Source: Flavonifractor sp. An306 | GTDB lineage: Bacteria; Bacillota; Clostridia; Oscillospirales; Oscillospiraceae | NCBI RefSeq assembly: GCF_002159455.1 | Contig: NZ_NFIQ01000044.1 | Location: forward strand, 1 to 32,567 | Direction: 5' to 3' | DNA: 32,567 nt | Made by a program: the position numbers and the translations under genes | In this document: positions 15,212 through 24,297 of the stretch, in pieces | How the letters are laid out: each line of letters opens with the position of its first letter | Numbering within the stretch: position 1 is the stretch's first letter | Notes under the pieces: generated by a model | Told to the model about the DNA's origin: nothing | The model's database searches: none | The model's input: the letters and a program-made list of their open reading frames with translations, nothing else

Positions 15212-16180
15212 GTGATAGAAATTGGAGGTTATTTTGAGCTGCAAAATTTTCAAGGGCGTGAATATCATGAAAAAGCCCTGCGCTTTAATGCGGCTCGATA
15301 CGGAATAGCCTATGAAGCAAATGTAAAACACCTGCGAACAGTATATATTCCTGCGTATTTGTGCAATAGTGTAGCTGATACACTGCGAGCTTCTGGCATT
15401 AGAGTTGATACGTATCCTATTTCACGGGAATGGATGCCGATTTTTGACAAATCTCTTCAGGATGATGAAGCACTTTTAATTGCAAACTATTTTGGCCAGA
15501 TTGAAAATGATATGATTGCCGATTTTCGTGATCGTTTCCACAATATTATAGTAGATAATATTCAATCATTTTTTCAGAGACCAGTAGACGGTGTTACCAC
15601 AGTATATAGTTGTAGAAAATATTTTGGAGTTCCTGATGGCGCATATTTGTACACAAGTGCAGATGAAGCTGTGTATAGTTTACTTGACCAGGACCTATCT
15701 GCTGCGCGGCTGGGATTCCTTGCTGGCAGATTTGAAGAAGGAGCTCAAAAGTACTACATTGATTCCCGCAAAAATGAAGATATTATTGACCAGGCAGGCC
15801 CTCGCAAGATGTCTGCGATAACTGAAAATCTACTCAGAGCAGTAGACTATGATTGGTGTATAGCAAAAAGAGTGGAGAATGTATCCTTTTTGGAACGTAG
15901 GTTGGATCAGTATAATCAAATTAGAGTGAAAAATCATGCGGGACTGTTTATGTACCCGCTTTTGCAGTTTTCTCATAAAGATTTGCGGAATGAATTAATT
16001 TCACGAAAGATTTTTGTTCCCAAGTTATGGCCCGAATTGAGTATACCCGTTTCTAAATATTCTACTGAATGGCGAACCGCTGAGGAAATAGTGTGGCTTC
16101 CAATTGACCAACGTTATACTTTATCAGATATGGAGTATATGACGGATATAATTTATGAAATATGTGGGTGGAATTTGTAA
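15212..16180 (+). CDS. Divergent PLP-dependent aminotransferase-fold enzyme
   Basis: This 322-residue protein resembles fold-type I PLP enzymes near the DegT/DnrJ sugar aminotransferases, but is shorter and divergent. YIPAYLCNSVADTLRASGI (45-63) looks like the substrate/PLP phosphate region. VDNIQSFF (114-121) supplies the Asp (D115) that contacts the pyridine nitrogen. SCRKYFGVPDGAYLYT (133-148) carries the likely Schiff-base Lys136. The start is GTG, chosen from AAAAGGAG eight to nine bases upstream and the immediately preceding stop. It sits directly before the ATP-grasp/HAD gene, so the two probably act in succession, for example amination then amide formation. The exact reaction is not known, and a non-aminating PLP reaction is possible. 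Confidence 0.6.
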   Translation: MIEIGGYFELQNFQGREYHEKALRFNAARYGIAYEANVKHLRTVYIPAYLCNSVADTLRASGIRVDTYPISREWMPIFDKSLQDDEALLIANYFGQIENDMIADFRDRFHNIIVDNIQSFFQRPVDGVTTVYSCRKYFGVPDGAYLYTSADEAVYSLLDQDLSAARLGFLAGRFEEGAQKYYIDSRKNEDIIDQAGPRKMSAITENLLRAVDYDWCIAKRVENVSFLERRLDQYNQIRVKNHAGLFMYPLLQFSHKDLRNELISRKIFVPKLWPELSIPVSKYSTEWRTAEEIVWLPIDQRYTLSDMEYMTDIIYEICGWNL

Positions 16181-16183
16181 ATT

Positions 16184-17479
16184 ATGAAGAGGACAAATGT
16201 GTTAATTTTTCCTGCTGGTGCTGAAAATTCTTTGGAAATTTATGAAGCATTAAAATACAATCTACACTTTAATGTATTTGGGGCATCTTCAAAAAGAGAC
16301 TATGCAGAAATGTTGTATCCTAAGGATCATTTTTGCATAGGAAATTTTTTTATAAATAGTCCTGAATTTATACATAACTTTAACCAAATGCTGGATGCAT
16401 TTGAGATTGAATGGATTATACCGACTCATGATACGATTGCATTATATCTTGAAGAAGTTGCAGAGCAGTTGCATGCAGAGATGGTCTGTTCCAATAAATG
16501 GGCATCATATGTTGCACGAAATAAACAAGTCATGTTTGACGAGTTGAAAGATGAGACATTTGTCCCTACGGTGTACCATGCTCCGTATAGTGATCTAGAG
16601 TTTCCTGTTTTTGTAAAACCTAATATTGGAGAAGGTGCAAAAGGAGCATGTTTAATTAAGTCAAAAGAGGGCTTTGAGAGACTAAAGAATGACTTAAATA
16701 ACATGGTCGTGTGCGAATATTTGCCTGGCATGGAATATACTGTAGATTGCTTTACGGATCGCCATGGAAGGCTTTTGTTTGTGGGACCCCGCACCCGTGA
16801 GCGGATTGGAATGGGAATTACATTTCAATCTTGCAGAAAAGAGCTGACCAATGAGATCTACAGAATTGCTGAAATAATTAGTAGGAAATTTAGACTGCGT
16901 GGTGCATGGTTTTTCCAAATTAAAGAAGATAAAAACGGCGTAATGAAGCTAATGGAATTCTCCGTTCGTATGGCTGGTACAATGGTGTTTTATCGACAAC
17001 TTGGTATAAATTTTCCGGCACTTTCTCTTTTTGATGCGATGGGTATGGATGTCACTATTTTGTTTAATGATTATCCTTTGCAGATTGAGAGATGTATTAA
17101 AACTGCGTTTCGGTTTGGGTATAAATATGACACTTTGTATGTTGATTTCGACGATACCTTGATTGTAAATGGCGCTGTGAATACTACAATTGTTAAATTG
17201 ATTTATCAATCCATTCAAAAGGGTATAAAAGTAGTGTTACTGACAAAACATGTCGGGGATCTCAATGATTCATTGGCTAAGTATCGAATATCAGAGAATC
17301 TTTTTGATAAAATTATACACATTATTCCAGGTGCCAGTAAAGCAGATTATATTTCTCCGAACGGCTCTGTTTTAATTGATAACTACTTTATAGAAAGACG
17401 AGAAGTTCGTGAAAGGTTAAACATTCCAGTATTTGATGTGGATGCTGCAGCATGTTTGATTGATGAATCTTTACTCTGA
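16184..17479 (+). CDS. ATP-grasp ligase fused to a HAD-like domain
   Basis: This 431-residue two-domain protein begins with a carbamoyl-phosphate-synthase-like ATP-grasp domain (about 1-300). ATP-binding FVKPNIGEGAKG lies at 143-154, and the metal site is around MEFSVRMAGT (257-266). ATP-grasp enzymes join a carboxylate to an amine or thiol. The last 115 residues form a HAD-type domain: motif I DFDDT at 321-325, motif II LLTKH at 352-356 and motif IV near LIDNYFIERR (397-406). In motif I the second Asp (D323) is kept, but the residue after it is D and not the usual G. HAD domains usually remove phosphate. Following the PLP-type enzyme by three bases, it may build an amide on an aminated precursor and dephosphorylate it. 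Substrates are unknown. Confidence 0.7.
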   Translation: MKRTNVLIFPAGAENSLEIYEALKYNLHFNVFGASSKRDYAEMLYPKDHFCIGNFFINSPEFIHNFNQMLDAFEIEWIIPTHDTIALYLEEVAEQLHAEMVCSNKWASYVARNKQVMFDELKDETFVPTVYHAPYSDLEFPVFVKPNIGEGAKGACLIKSKEGFERLKNDLNNMVVCEYLPGMEYTVDCFTDRHGRLLFVGPRTRERIGMGITFQSCRKELTNEIYRIAEIISRKFRLRGAWFFQIKEDKNGVMKLMEFSVRMAGTMVFYRQLGINFPALSLFDAMGMDVTILFNDYPLQIERCIKTAFRFGYKYDTLYVDFDDTLIVNGAVNTTIVKLIYQSIQKGIKVVLLTKHVGDLNDSLAKYRISENLFDKIIHIIPGASKADYISPNGSVLIDNYFIERREVRERLNIPVFDVDAAACLIDESLL

Positions 17480-17508
17480 GGAACAAAAGCAATAAAGAGG
17501 GAAAATAA

Positions 17509-20178
17509 ATGAGAGTTTTAGGTTTGATTATAAAGAAAGCATTTAAAAAAGTAGATAAAATATTGTTCTCTATTTTGTTATTCGGGCTTGATCCGAGGAT
17601 GATTAATGCCATTATTAGCAATAGAGATAAATTTAAAGATAAGGTTACATCTCAAAGCACATGGGATAAATTTCAAAAAAATATTTCAGGCAAGCGGTTA
17701 ATACTAATAGGTCTGGATGGAGTATGTCCATATTTTATTAAAAAATATGAAAATACTTATGATATTGCATGCGTATATACGTTTAATCGCACTGAAAATG
17801 TTAGAGAATATAGTAATGTGCCCATTAAAGATATTAGTACATTTCGTAAGAATATCTATGGTGGTAATAATGTATATTTGATTGCTAGTAGCTATCATGT
17901 AAAAGAATATAGCGATTTTTTAAAAGATAATGGAATTACCGATTATTTCTGCTATGTGGAAATGGAAACTAAAAAGAAAAATGTAATGTTACGAATCCCG
18001 ATTATTAAATTTCGCTATGTATTTTTATACCAATTCTTTCACAGAGATGGTCTTGCTACTAACTATATATTTTTTCCCATTGCAGCCATATTGCGCAAAT
18101 TGCGGATGCCTGGTTTCTATGGAGAAGATCAGAAAAAAATTTGTGCACTTAAAGATCGACATAAAGGGGAGCGATGCTTTATTGTGGCAACGGGCCCAAG
18201 TCTTAGTGTAAAAGATGTTGAGATGCTAAAGGATGAGATCACATTTAGTGTTAATGGTATATTTAAAATGTACAAAAATACATCATGGCGTCCAACATAC
18301 TATGCGCTATGTGACCCCTATGTGTACATTGATTATATAAAAAAAGGATATATAATTAATCTGGATGAGTTTTCTAAAGAAGAAAATTTTTTCCCCACGA
18401 GACTTAAAAAAGAACTGCAAAAATATAATGCGGGGAAAAAGACGATACAAATTCCTTTTTGCTATCTTAATCATTTATTATCGGATAAAGCAGTTAAATT
18501 CCACTATTCTGATGACCCTGTATGGGGATATTACAATATGCGCACAGTCGCATGCTACTGTGCTAACCTTGCACAGCATATGGGGTTTACAGAAATTTAT
18601 TTTTTGGGTACTGATTGTGATTATATTACCAATGGCCAACATTTTAGCGATGAAAAAAGTCCAAATCTCCTGGAATATAATCAATTAAAAAAAGCACAAG
18701 AGCTATTAATTGATGCATTTTCTTTTTTGAAGAAGGAAATGGACAAGCGTGGTATCGCTGTATACAATGCAACACGCGGTGGAGCATTGGAGGTTTTTCC
18801 AAGAGTTGAATTAGAGAAAGTTTTAGGTATAGAGAATAAAGATGAGTCTAATGCTTTCAAGTATGATGATATTGGTAAAATGGAAGAAGATGTGCAACAA
18901 GAAAGCGTTGAGGCTATAGATGCTACCTGCCCTGATGAGCCAGTTGTGGTAGATGTTAGTGTTATTATGTTAACTTATAATCATGAAAGATATTTGCGTC
19001 AAGCAATAGACAGTATCCTTTCTCAGGAAACGGAATATAGTATAGAAATTCTAGTGGGTGATGATGCCTCTACAGACGATACGCAAGATATTATACGAGA
19101 ATATGCTGAACGATATCCTGCGATTATTAGGCCTGTATTGCATACAGAAAACGTCGGTGCTAGTAGAAATGCGTGGGAATTGTTTAAAAAAGCACGCGGA
19201 AGATATATTGCCAACCTAGAAGGAGATGATTATTGGACAAATATTCATAAACTACAAAGGCAAATTTCTTTTCTTGAAGAGAATCCTGACTATATCGGTT
19301 GTACGCACGCATGTAAGTGGGTCAATCAATATGGTAAGGCGCACATGCATATTAAGATCAATAATGGACAGCGTAGTACTGGAGATTACTCGTTAGAAGA
19401 CTTAAAAGATGGTATATGGCAGCTGCCAGGTCAAACAGGTGCGCTGGTATACCGAAATATATATTTAAATTGTAGTGAAGACCTTAAAAGCCTTATTTTA
19501 TTAGATCGTATGCAATGTGACCGTTCTATAGCGATGATATTGGTTGCTTTAGGCCCTATTCGCTGTATGCCTGAAGTTATGAGCAACTACAGATATATTG
19601 ATACCGCTACAACATCTCATGCTGCAAGATATAAAAGAGACATTACGCGCAAGCAGAGTATGATTCGATACCTTCAAAATCTAGAAGGATTAACAAAAAC
19701 ACTATTTGATGAAGAGATTTTTTTTGATAAGCGCCGCGAAATGATTTTTAGAAATGCAGTCGAAGATTGTTGGCCCAACATTTCTCAAAATCAAAAAATT
19801 GTACTAAATCAAATGATTGAAGAAAGCGGACAGCCAGAATATTATCGCGAACTATTCAGTAGGACATTAGATGCTATGGCAGAGCAACGGGATAAGGCTG
19901 TCATTACAAAATTTAAGGGTACCATAAAGACGGTCTTTTTCTTTTTCCCGAGAAAGGGCAAAGCTATAATTAAGTGGACAAGACGTAAATGTCTTTCACC
20001 TATTTTGGATGTATCTAATTTGATGCTGCGAAACGTAAATGCAACAAATAATCAAATTGGAAAAGTGTCTCAGAAAGCTGATATGCTCATGGAAAGGATT
20101 CAGTTACTGGAAGAAAAGATTATAAAGTTAGAAGCTAATAGACATATGGATGTAGATAATTCGGAGAATGGTCAATGA
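17509..20178 (+). CDS. Fusion of a sialyltransferase/Maf-like domain with a GT2 glycosyltransferase
   Basis: This 889-residue protein has three parts. Residues 1-200 hold a Rossmann-like segment (KRLILIGLDGVCPYFIKKY, 62-80). Residues about 215-440 resemble the DUF115/MptE-like fold shared by Maf flagellin glycosyltransferases and GT42 sialyltransferases: GERCFIVATGPSLS (220-233), SVNGIFKMY (247-255), YYALCDP (264-270), TEIYFLGTDCDY (361-372). Residues about 482-760 are a GT2 domain with DVSVIMLTYNHERYLRQAID, GDDASTDD (517-524) and NLEGDDYWT (569-577), paralogous to the gene at 14290. The end (about 845-880) is a predicted coiled coil. GT42 and Maf enzymes use CMP-activated ulosonic acids, and a CMP-ulosonate module lies just downstream. 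The first glycosyltransferase domain is therefore a candidate ulosonosyltransferase. That link is inference. Confidence 0.65.
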   Translation: MRVLGLIIKKAFKKVDKILFSILLFGLDPRMINAIISNRDKFKDKVTSQSTWDKFQKNISGKRLILIGLDGVCPYFIKKYENTYDIACVYTFNRTENVREYSNVPIKDISTFRKNIYGGNNVYLIASSYHVKEYSDFLKDNGITDYFCYVEMETKKKNVMLRIPIIKFRYVFLYQFFHRDGLATNYIFFPIAAILRKLRMPGFYGEDQKKICALKDRHKGERCFIVATGPSLSVKDVEMLKDEITFSVNGIFKMYKNTSWRPTYYALCDPYVYIDYIKKGYIINLDEFSKEENFFPTRLKKELQKYNAGKKTIQIPFCYLNHLLSDKAVKFHYSDDPVWGYYNMRTVACYCANLAQHMGFTEIYFLGTDCDYITNGQHFSDEKSPNLLEYNQLKKAQELLIDAFSFLKKEMDKRGIAVYNATRGGALEVFPRVELEKVLGIENKDESNAFKYDDIGKMEEDVQQESVEAIDATCPDEPVVVDVSVIMLTYNHERYLRQAIDSILSQETEYSIEILVGDDASTDDTQDIIREYAERYPAIIRPVLHTENVGASRNAWELFKKARGRYIANLEGDDYWTNIHKLQRQISFLEENPDYIGCTHACKWVNQYGKAHMHIKINNGQRSTGDYSLEDLKDGIWQLPGQTGALVYRNIYLNCSEDLKSLILLDRMQCDRSIAMILVALGPIRCMPEVMSNYRYIDTATTSHAARYKRDITRKQSMIRYLQNLEGLTKTLFDEEIFFDKRREMIFRNAVEDCWPNISQNQKIVLNQMIEESGQPEYYRELFSRTLDAMAEQRDKAVITKFKGTIKTVFFFFPRKGKAIIKWTRRKCLSPILDVSNLMLRNVNATNNQIGKVSQKADMLMERIQLLEEKIIKLEANRHMDVDNSENGQ

Positions 20179-21266
20179 GGCAGAAACGCTATATACAGAT
20201 TGATATCTTAAAAGGTATCGGCATACTAATGGTGTTAATTAACCATTCAAATAATTATGTTTACTCTTCTGATTTGTTTTTTAAACTTTCACGGAGTTGC
20301 GTTCAAATTTTAGTGTTTTGCGCTGGGATCAATGCATTTATCAAATTAAGTACCATTTTTTCTACAGAAAGGGGGGAAGATATTACTCATATTCTTTGGG
20401 TAAAATTCTGGAAACCTAAGATTTTATCAATTTTTATTCCGTATATTGTATTTACTGCCGGCTTTCTGTTTCTTTGGAAAAAGGAGCTTGATTTATATAC
20501 TTTATGGCAGTATATTATAGGCTTTAATATTTCAAACCCGGTGTATTTTGTGCCCCTATACATACAGTTGATTTTAGTTGCACCAGTTATTTATTATTTG
20601 GTTTGCCGATGTAGGACGGGATTACTCCGGTGTATGTTAGCAATTTTTGCGTTTCCTGTATGCCTTGGTTTTCTTAAATTTACCTATATGCTTCCTATTT
20701 ACGGTGCAGGACAATATTTTATGGGCGGGACATATGGATGGGTGTTTATTATTGGAATGTTATTTGGCGCTAAGCTATGTAACTATGAGCAGAAAAAAGC
20801 AGGAACAAATATATTTGAAATTTTTCCAGCTTTAGGATTAGTATTAGTGTGGATTTCCTCGCTCAAGATGGCTCCTGATATGCATATGAAATTAGAACAG
20901 ATATTTGGAGGAGGAAATCCGCCCGGGTTGGATTCTATGGCAGAAGGTTTTTTATTGATTTGGCTGATTTGGATACTTGTGTCCTATTTGCAAACTAGCG
21001 TAGCCAAATTCAGTAAAAGATGGTCAAATCCGCTTGTTTTGTGCGGAAAATATTCTTTATATATTTTCTTATGGCATATGTTTATAAAAGCCGCCATGAA
21101 TCAGGTTATTGCTATAGCAGAACTGCCTGGGCAATCTATTTTGTATGGAATCCCCTTCTATTTGGGAAGTACTGTTGGTGTAATTTTTGCCAAAAAACTA
21201 GTTGATCGTTTAAAGCAAGATATCTCTAAGATGTATTTAAGTAGAAAAGAAGGATACAACATATGA
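20175..21266 (+). CDS. Acyltransferase-3 family membrane O-acyltransferase
   Basis: This 363-residue protein has about ten membrane segments. The family start is RYIQIDILKGIGILMVLINHSNNY (5-28), with His24 in the position of the conserved active-site His. Members (OatA, WecH, NodX type) move acetyl or other acyl groups from the cytoplasm onto surface sugars. It overlaps the previous gene by ATGA (20175-20178) and the next by ATGA (21263-21266), so it is translated with the surrounding sugar genes. It probably O-acylates the polysaccharide. Acyl donor and site are unknown. Confidence 0.85.
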   Translation: MRQKRYIQIDILKGIGILMVLINHSNNYVYSSDLFFKLSRSCVQILVFCAGINAFIKLSTIFSTERGEDITHILWVKFWKPKILSIFIPYIVFTAGFLFLWKKELDLYTLWQYIIGFNISNPVYFVPLYIQLILVAPVIYYLVCRCRTGLLRCMLAIFAFPVCLGFLKFTYMLPIYGAGQYFMGGTYGWVFIIGMLFGAKLCNYEQKKAGTNIFEIFPALGLVLVWISSLKMAPDMHMKLEQIFGGGNPPGLDSMAEGFLLIWLIWILVSYLQTSVAKFSKRWSNPLVLCGKYSLYIFLWHMFIKAAMNQVIAIAELPGQSILYGIPFYLGSTVGVIFAKKLVDRLKQDISKMYLSRKEGYNI

Positions 21267-21916
21267 AAGTAGTTGCATTTGTCACAATCAAATTAAACAG
21301 TCAACGTCTGGCAAACAAAAATATTTTACCATTGGGTAAACATCCGCTATGCTGGCATATCTGCAATACCCTTCTTAACTGTAAGACCATTGATGAAATT
21401 TACATATATTGCAGTGAAGAACGGGTGATGGATTATGTTCCTCATGATGAAAGGTTACGTTTTAGAAAGCGAGAAACTTGGCTTGATGGTGATCTGATCA
21501 GGGCACAAGATACATATAGCGCTTTTATAAATGAGGTAGACGCAGATATATATGTAGCAGCGCTGACAACGGCCCCTTTTATTCGGGCGGAATCCATTGA
21601 TTCTGGTGTGGAAAAAATTCTATTAGAAGGATATGATTCCGCATTTGCAGCCCAGGCGTTAAGGACCTTCGCGTGGTATGGTGGAAAACCACTTAATTAT
21701 TTGCCGGAAAAGATTCCACGAACACAGGATATTGAACCGGTGGTTATAGAAACTAGCGGATTTTTTGCTTTTAAAAAGCAAGTTTGGATTGGGCATAAAC
21801 GTCGAATAGGCTTCAAACCATATATTCAATTTGTAGATGACTTAGAGGCCGTGGATATTGATACTAAGGAGGATTATCTCTTTGCTCAAAAACTTTTTGA
21901 ACTGAAGGGAGAATAA
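21263..21916 (+). CDS. CMP-ulosonic acid synthetase-like cytidylyltransferase
   Basis: This 217-residue protein belongs to the acylneuraminate/Kdo cytidylyltransferase superfamily, which couples CTP to a 2-keto-3-deoxy acid. The CTP-binding loop is VTIKLNSQRLANKNI (7-21), with the R and K-N of the family pattern. The C-terminal VDDLEAVDIDTKEDYLFAQ segment is the family's metal-binding and closing motif (NeuA type). It is only slightly shorter than NeuA (about 230) and KdsB (about 245). Its gene overlaps the acyltransferase gene and lies three bases before the KdsA-like gene, which points to activation of the product of that synthase. Whether it accepts a C8 or C9 acid cannot be read from the sequence. 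Confidence 0.78.
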   Translation: MKVVAFVTIKLNSQRLANKNILPLGKHPLCWHICNTLLNCKTIDEIYIYCSEERVMDYVPHDERLRFRKRETWLDGDLIRAQDTYSAFINEVDADIYVAALTTAPFIRAESIDSGVEKILLEGYDSAFAAQALRTFAWYGGKPLNYLPEKIPRTQDIEPVVIETSGFFAFKKQVWIGHKRRIGFKPYIQFVDDLEAVDIDTKEDYLFAQKLFELKGE

Positions 21917-21919
21917 CTA

Positions 21920-22735
21920 ATGGATAAAAAGGATTTGGTTTTAATTGCTGGGCCCTGTGTTATTGAATCGGAAGAAAATGCGTATTTTCTTGCTAGCGAA
22001 ATAAAAAAAATCGTCCAGAAATATGATTTTAATTTTTATTTTAAGGCCTCTTGGGATAAGGCAAATCGTACTAAAGCGATAAATTATCGTGGCCCCGGGC
22101 TGAAAGAGGGGCTGCGTATTCTAGAAAGGATTAAAAGAGAACTTCATGTAAAAATTGCCACCGATATTCATGAACCTTGGCAAGCTGCGCCTGTTGCTGA
22201 AGTGGCAGATATTATTCAGATTCCCGCATTTCTTTGCCGACAGACTGATCTACTAAATGCAGCGGCTAAAACTGGAAAACTTATAAATGTTAAGAAAGCT
22301 CAATTTATGAGTCCAGAAGAGATGTCGAACGTGGTAGAAAAGCTAGAGTATTTTCAAAATAGAAACTTTATGCTTTGTGAGCGAGGAACGTGTTTTGGCT
22401 ATAATAACTTGATTGTAGATATGGCAGGCCTTGTTCGCTTAGCTAAATTTGGCTATCCTGTTATATTTGACGCAACGCATAGTGTACAAATTAGTGGCGG
22501 CGGATTTAATTATGGTAATAGCGGTAAACGTGAATATGTTCCGTATTTGGCAAAAGCTGCAATGGCCACAGGGGTTATTGATGGGCTGTTTATGGAAGTG
22601 CATAATGATCCGGACAATGCTCTGTGTGACGGCAGTTGTATGTTACGATTGGATATGCTGGACCTACTTCTTCAACAGTTGATCGATATTAACAAAATCA
22701 ATCAGAAATACACATGTTTAGGAGAATGTGAATGA
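21920..22735 (+). CDS. kdsA: KdsA-like 3-deoxy-ulosonate 8-phosphate synthase, metal-dependent class
   Basis: This 271-residue TIM-barrel enzyme matches 3-deoxy-D-manno-octulosonate-8-phosphate synthase, which joins phosphoenolpyruvate to arabinose-5-phosphate. Visible motifs are LIAGPCVIES (8-17), FKASWDKANRT (41-51), YRGPGLKEG (56-64), TDIHEPWQA (81-89), IPAFLCRQTDLL (101-112), KKAQFMSP (125-132) and FDATHSVQ (183-190). Cys13, His187, Glu226 and Asp237 sit where the metal-dependent (Aquifex-type) class has its metal ligands; the metal-free class has Asn in place of the Cys. It overlaps the ManA-like gene by ATGA. Kdo belongs to Gram-negative LPS and some capsules, so its place here is unusual. 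The substrate may be another aldose phosphate supplied by the two following genes. Confidence 0.88.
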   Translation: MDKKDLVLIAGPCVIESEENAYFLASEIKKIVQKYDFNFYFKASWDKANRTKAINYRGPGLKEGLRILERIKRELHVKIATDIHEPWQAAPVAEVADIIQIPAFLCRQTDLLNAAAKTGKLINVKKAQFMSPEEMSNVVEKLEYFQNRNFMLCERGTCFGYNNLIVDMAGLVRLAKFGYPVIFDATHSVQISGGGFNYGNSGKREYVPYLAKAAMATGVIDGLFMEVHNDPDNALCDGSCMLRLDMLDLLLQQLIDINKINQKYTCLGECE

Positions 22736-23637
22736 TTGTGCTAGATACTATTTGCCATAAAACTATATGGGGAGGGGAGCGGTTAGCTCGATATTTAAAG
22801 ACAAATTGTAAAAAAATAGGACATCTTTATTCTGTGTATTGCCGAGAAGAAATATCTAACACAATCCTAAATGGTAAGTATGCTGGGAAAACGCTGAATG
22901 AAGTGTTTCCGCTATGGCGAGAAGAGTTTGGCATGGACGCATACCCATACTTCCCTCTTACCATAGCACTTACTGAAGCAGATAGTAACTTAAGCATACA
23001 AGTGCATCCAAATGATGAAACAGCTAGCATACTTGAGCATTGTGCGCGGGGTAAAAGAGAGTCATGGTATTTTCTTGAAGCGCCTTATGATGGCTACATT
23101 ATGAATGGATGTGTTTGCCAAAATGAAGACGAGAAGGAAGAAATGCTTTCTAAAAGAAAGTACCTTGAAATGGTAGACACGCTTCCTGTTTCTGTAGGGG
23201 ATTACGTGTTTGTTCATCCTGGTACGCTTCATTCAATTACGGCCGGAAGCCTAGTTTATGAAATCGAAGAAGGAGCAGACTTCACATATCGATTTTATGA
23301 TTATGATCGCATTGATGGACAGGGAAAGAAACGAGAGTTGCATATAGATAAGGCTTCAAAAGCGTTAGACATTTTCCAAAAATCCTTAATAAAACATTAC
23401 CCAGATGGTGGTGAGATTTGGGAAGAGACCTATATCACGAAAAAGATTTCAAATACTTCTTCCTATAAAAATTTGAGCAGCACTCTTGAATGCTTTACCT
23501 TAGTATTTGGAAAAGCTGAATGTGACGGAGTTGCGATTAGATTAGGAATGTCTGTTCTTCTTTGGCCAGGAGAGGAAATCACAGGTGCTGATATTAAACT
23601 TGGATTTATTGCAAAACTGAGGGGTGATATCCAATGA
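22732..23637 (+). CDS. Class I mannose-6-phosphate isomerase-like cupin enzyme
   Basis: This 301-residue protein is of type I phosphomannose isomerase kind, a zinc-dependent aldose-ketose isomerase (normally mannose-6-P and fructose-6-P). KTIWGGERLARYL (10-22) is the family start, SIQVHPND (88-95) gives Gln90 and His92, ESWYFLEA has Glu110, and VHPGTLHSITAG (161-172) has the later zinc His. A C-terminal cupin follows. It overlaps both neighbours by four bases in the ulosonate block. This suggests that it makes an aldose phosphate for the KdsA-like synthase. Mannose-6-P is the default guess; a pentose or rarer hexose phosphate is possible. Confidence 0.82.
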   Translation: MIVLDTICHKTIWGGERLARYLKTNCKKIGHLYSVYCREEISNTILNGKYAGKTLNEVFPLWREEFGMDAYPYFPLTIALTEADSNLSIQVHPNDETASILEHCARGKRESWYFLEAPYDGYIMNGCVCQNEDEKEEMLSKRKYLEMVDTLPVSVGDYVFVHPGTLHSITAGSLVYEIEEGADFTYRFYDYDRIDGQGKKRELHIDKASKALDIFQKSLIKHYPDGGEIWEETYITKKISNTSSYKNLSSTLECFTLVFGKAECDGVAIRLGMSVLLWPGEEITGADIKLGFIAKLRGDIQ

Positions 23638-24293
23638 GCATCCTTATGCCATCGCTAATGTGTGCGAAGTACGACAATTTGCTTCGAGAAATTGAATTAT
23701 TAGAAGAAGCAGGAGCAGATCGTTTTCACTTGGATATTATGGATGGCCGTTTTGTTCCTAATTTTGCAATGGGTTTAGGCGACATAAAATGTGTTTGTGA
23801 AAATGCGCATATAAAATCTGATATTCATCTTATGATTTTGGAACCTTGCAATTATATTGAACTTTTTGCAAAGGTAGGAGCTTCTATTATTTACATTCAC
23901 CCTGAATCAACTTATCATCCATCTACTGTACTGCAAAAAATTATTGATAATGGAGTTGAACCGGGAATAGTACTCAGCCCAGGTACATCTATTGAGAGCT
24001 GCGTTGAACTTTTAAATGTAGTAAAGCATGTGATGGTAATGGGAGTAAATCCTGGCCATGCTGGGCAGCTATATCTTCCCTATGTCAGTCAAAAAATTGA
24101 ACGACTTGTTCAATTGAAGCGAGAATTAAGCCTCAACATCTCTATCGACGGTGCCTGTTCTGCGGAATTAATTGCGGAATGGAATGCAAAAGGAGTGGAT
24201 GGATTTGTTTTGGGTACGGCAGCTTTGTTTGGAAAAGAAGGGGGATATAAAGAAATATTTCAAAAATTACGAGAATTGACCGAGAGGAAATGA
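23634..24293 (+). CDS. Ribulose/allulose-phosphate 3-epimerase family protein
   Basis: This 219-residue TIM barrel matches the ribulose-phosphate 3-epimerase family, which inverts C3 of a ketose phosphate through two Asp residues and a metal. Ser7, His32, Asp34 (in FHLDIMDGRFVPNFAMG), His65 and Asp172 (in SIDGACS) are in place. The phosphate loop reads MGVNPGHAGQLYLP and the end has LGTAALFG, closer in my reading to allulose-6-phosphate epimerase (AlsE) wording than to the Rpe wording NPGFGGQ. It may therefore act on a hexulose phosphate. Its ATGA overlap with the isomerase gene marks the two as partners. Confidence 0.8.
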   Translation: MSILMPSLMCAKYDNLLREIELLEEAGADRFHLDIMDGRFVPNFAMGLGDIKCVCENAHIKSDIHLMILEPCNYIELFAKVGASIIYIHPESTYHPSTVLQKIIDNGVEPGIVLSPGTSIESCVELLNVVKHVMVMGVNPGHAGQLYLPYVSQKIERLVQLKRELSLNISIDGACSAELIAEWNAKGVDGFVLGTAALFGKEGGYKEIFQKLRELTERK

Positions 24294-24297
24294 TAGG

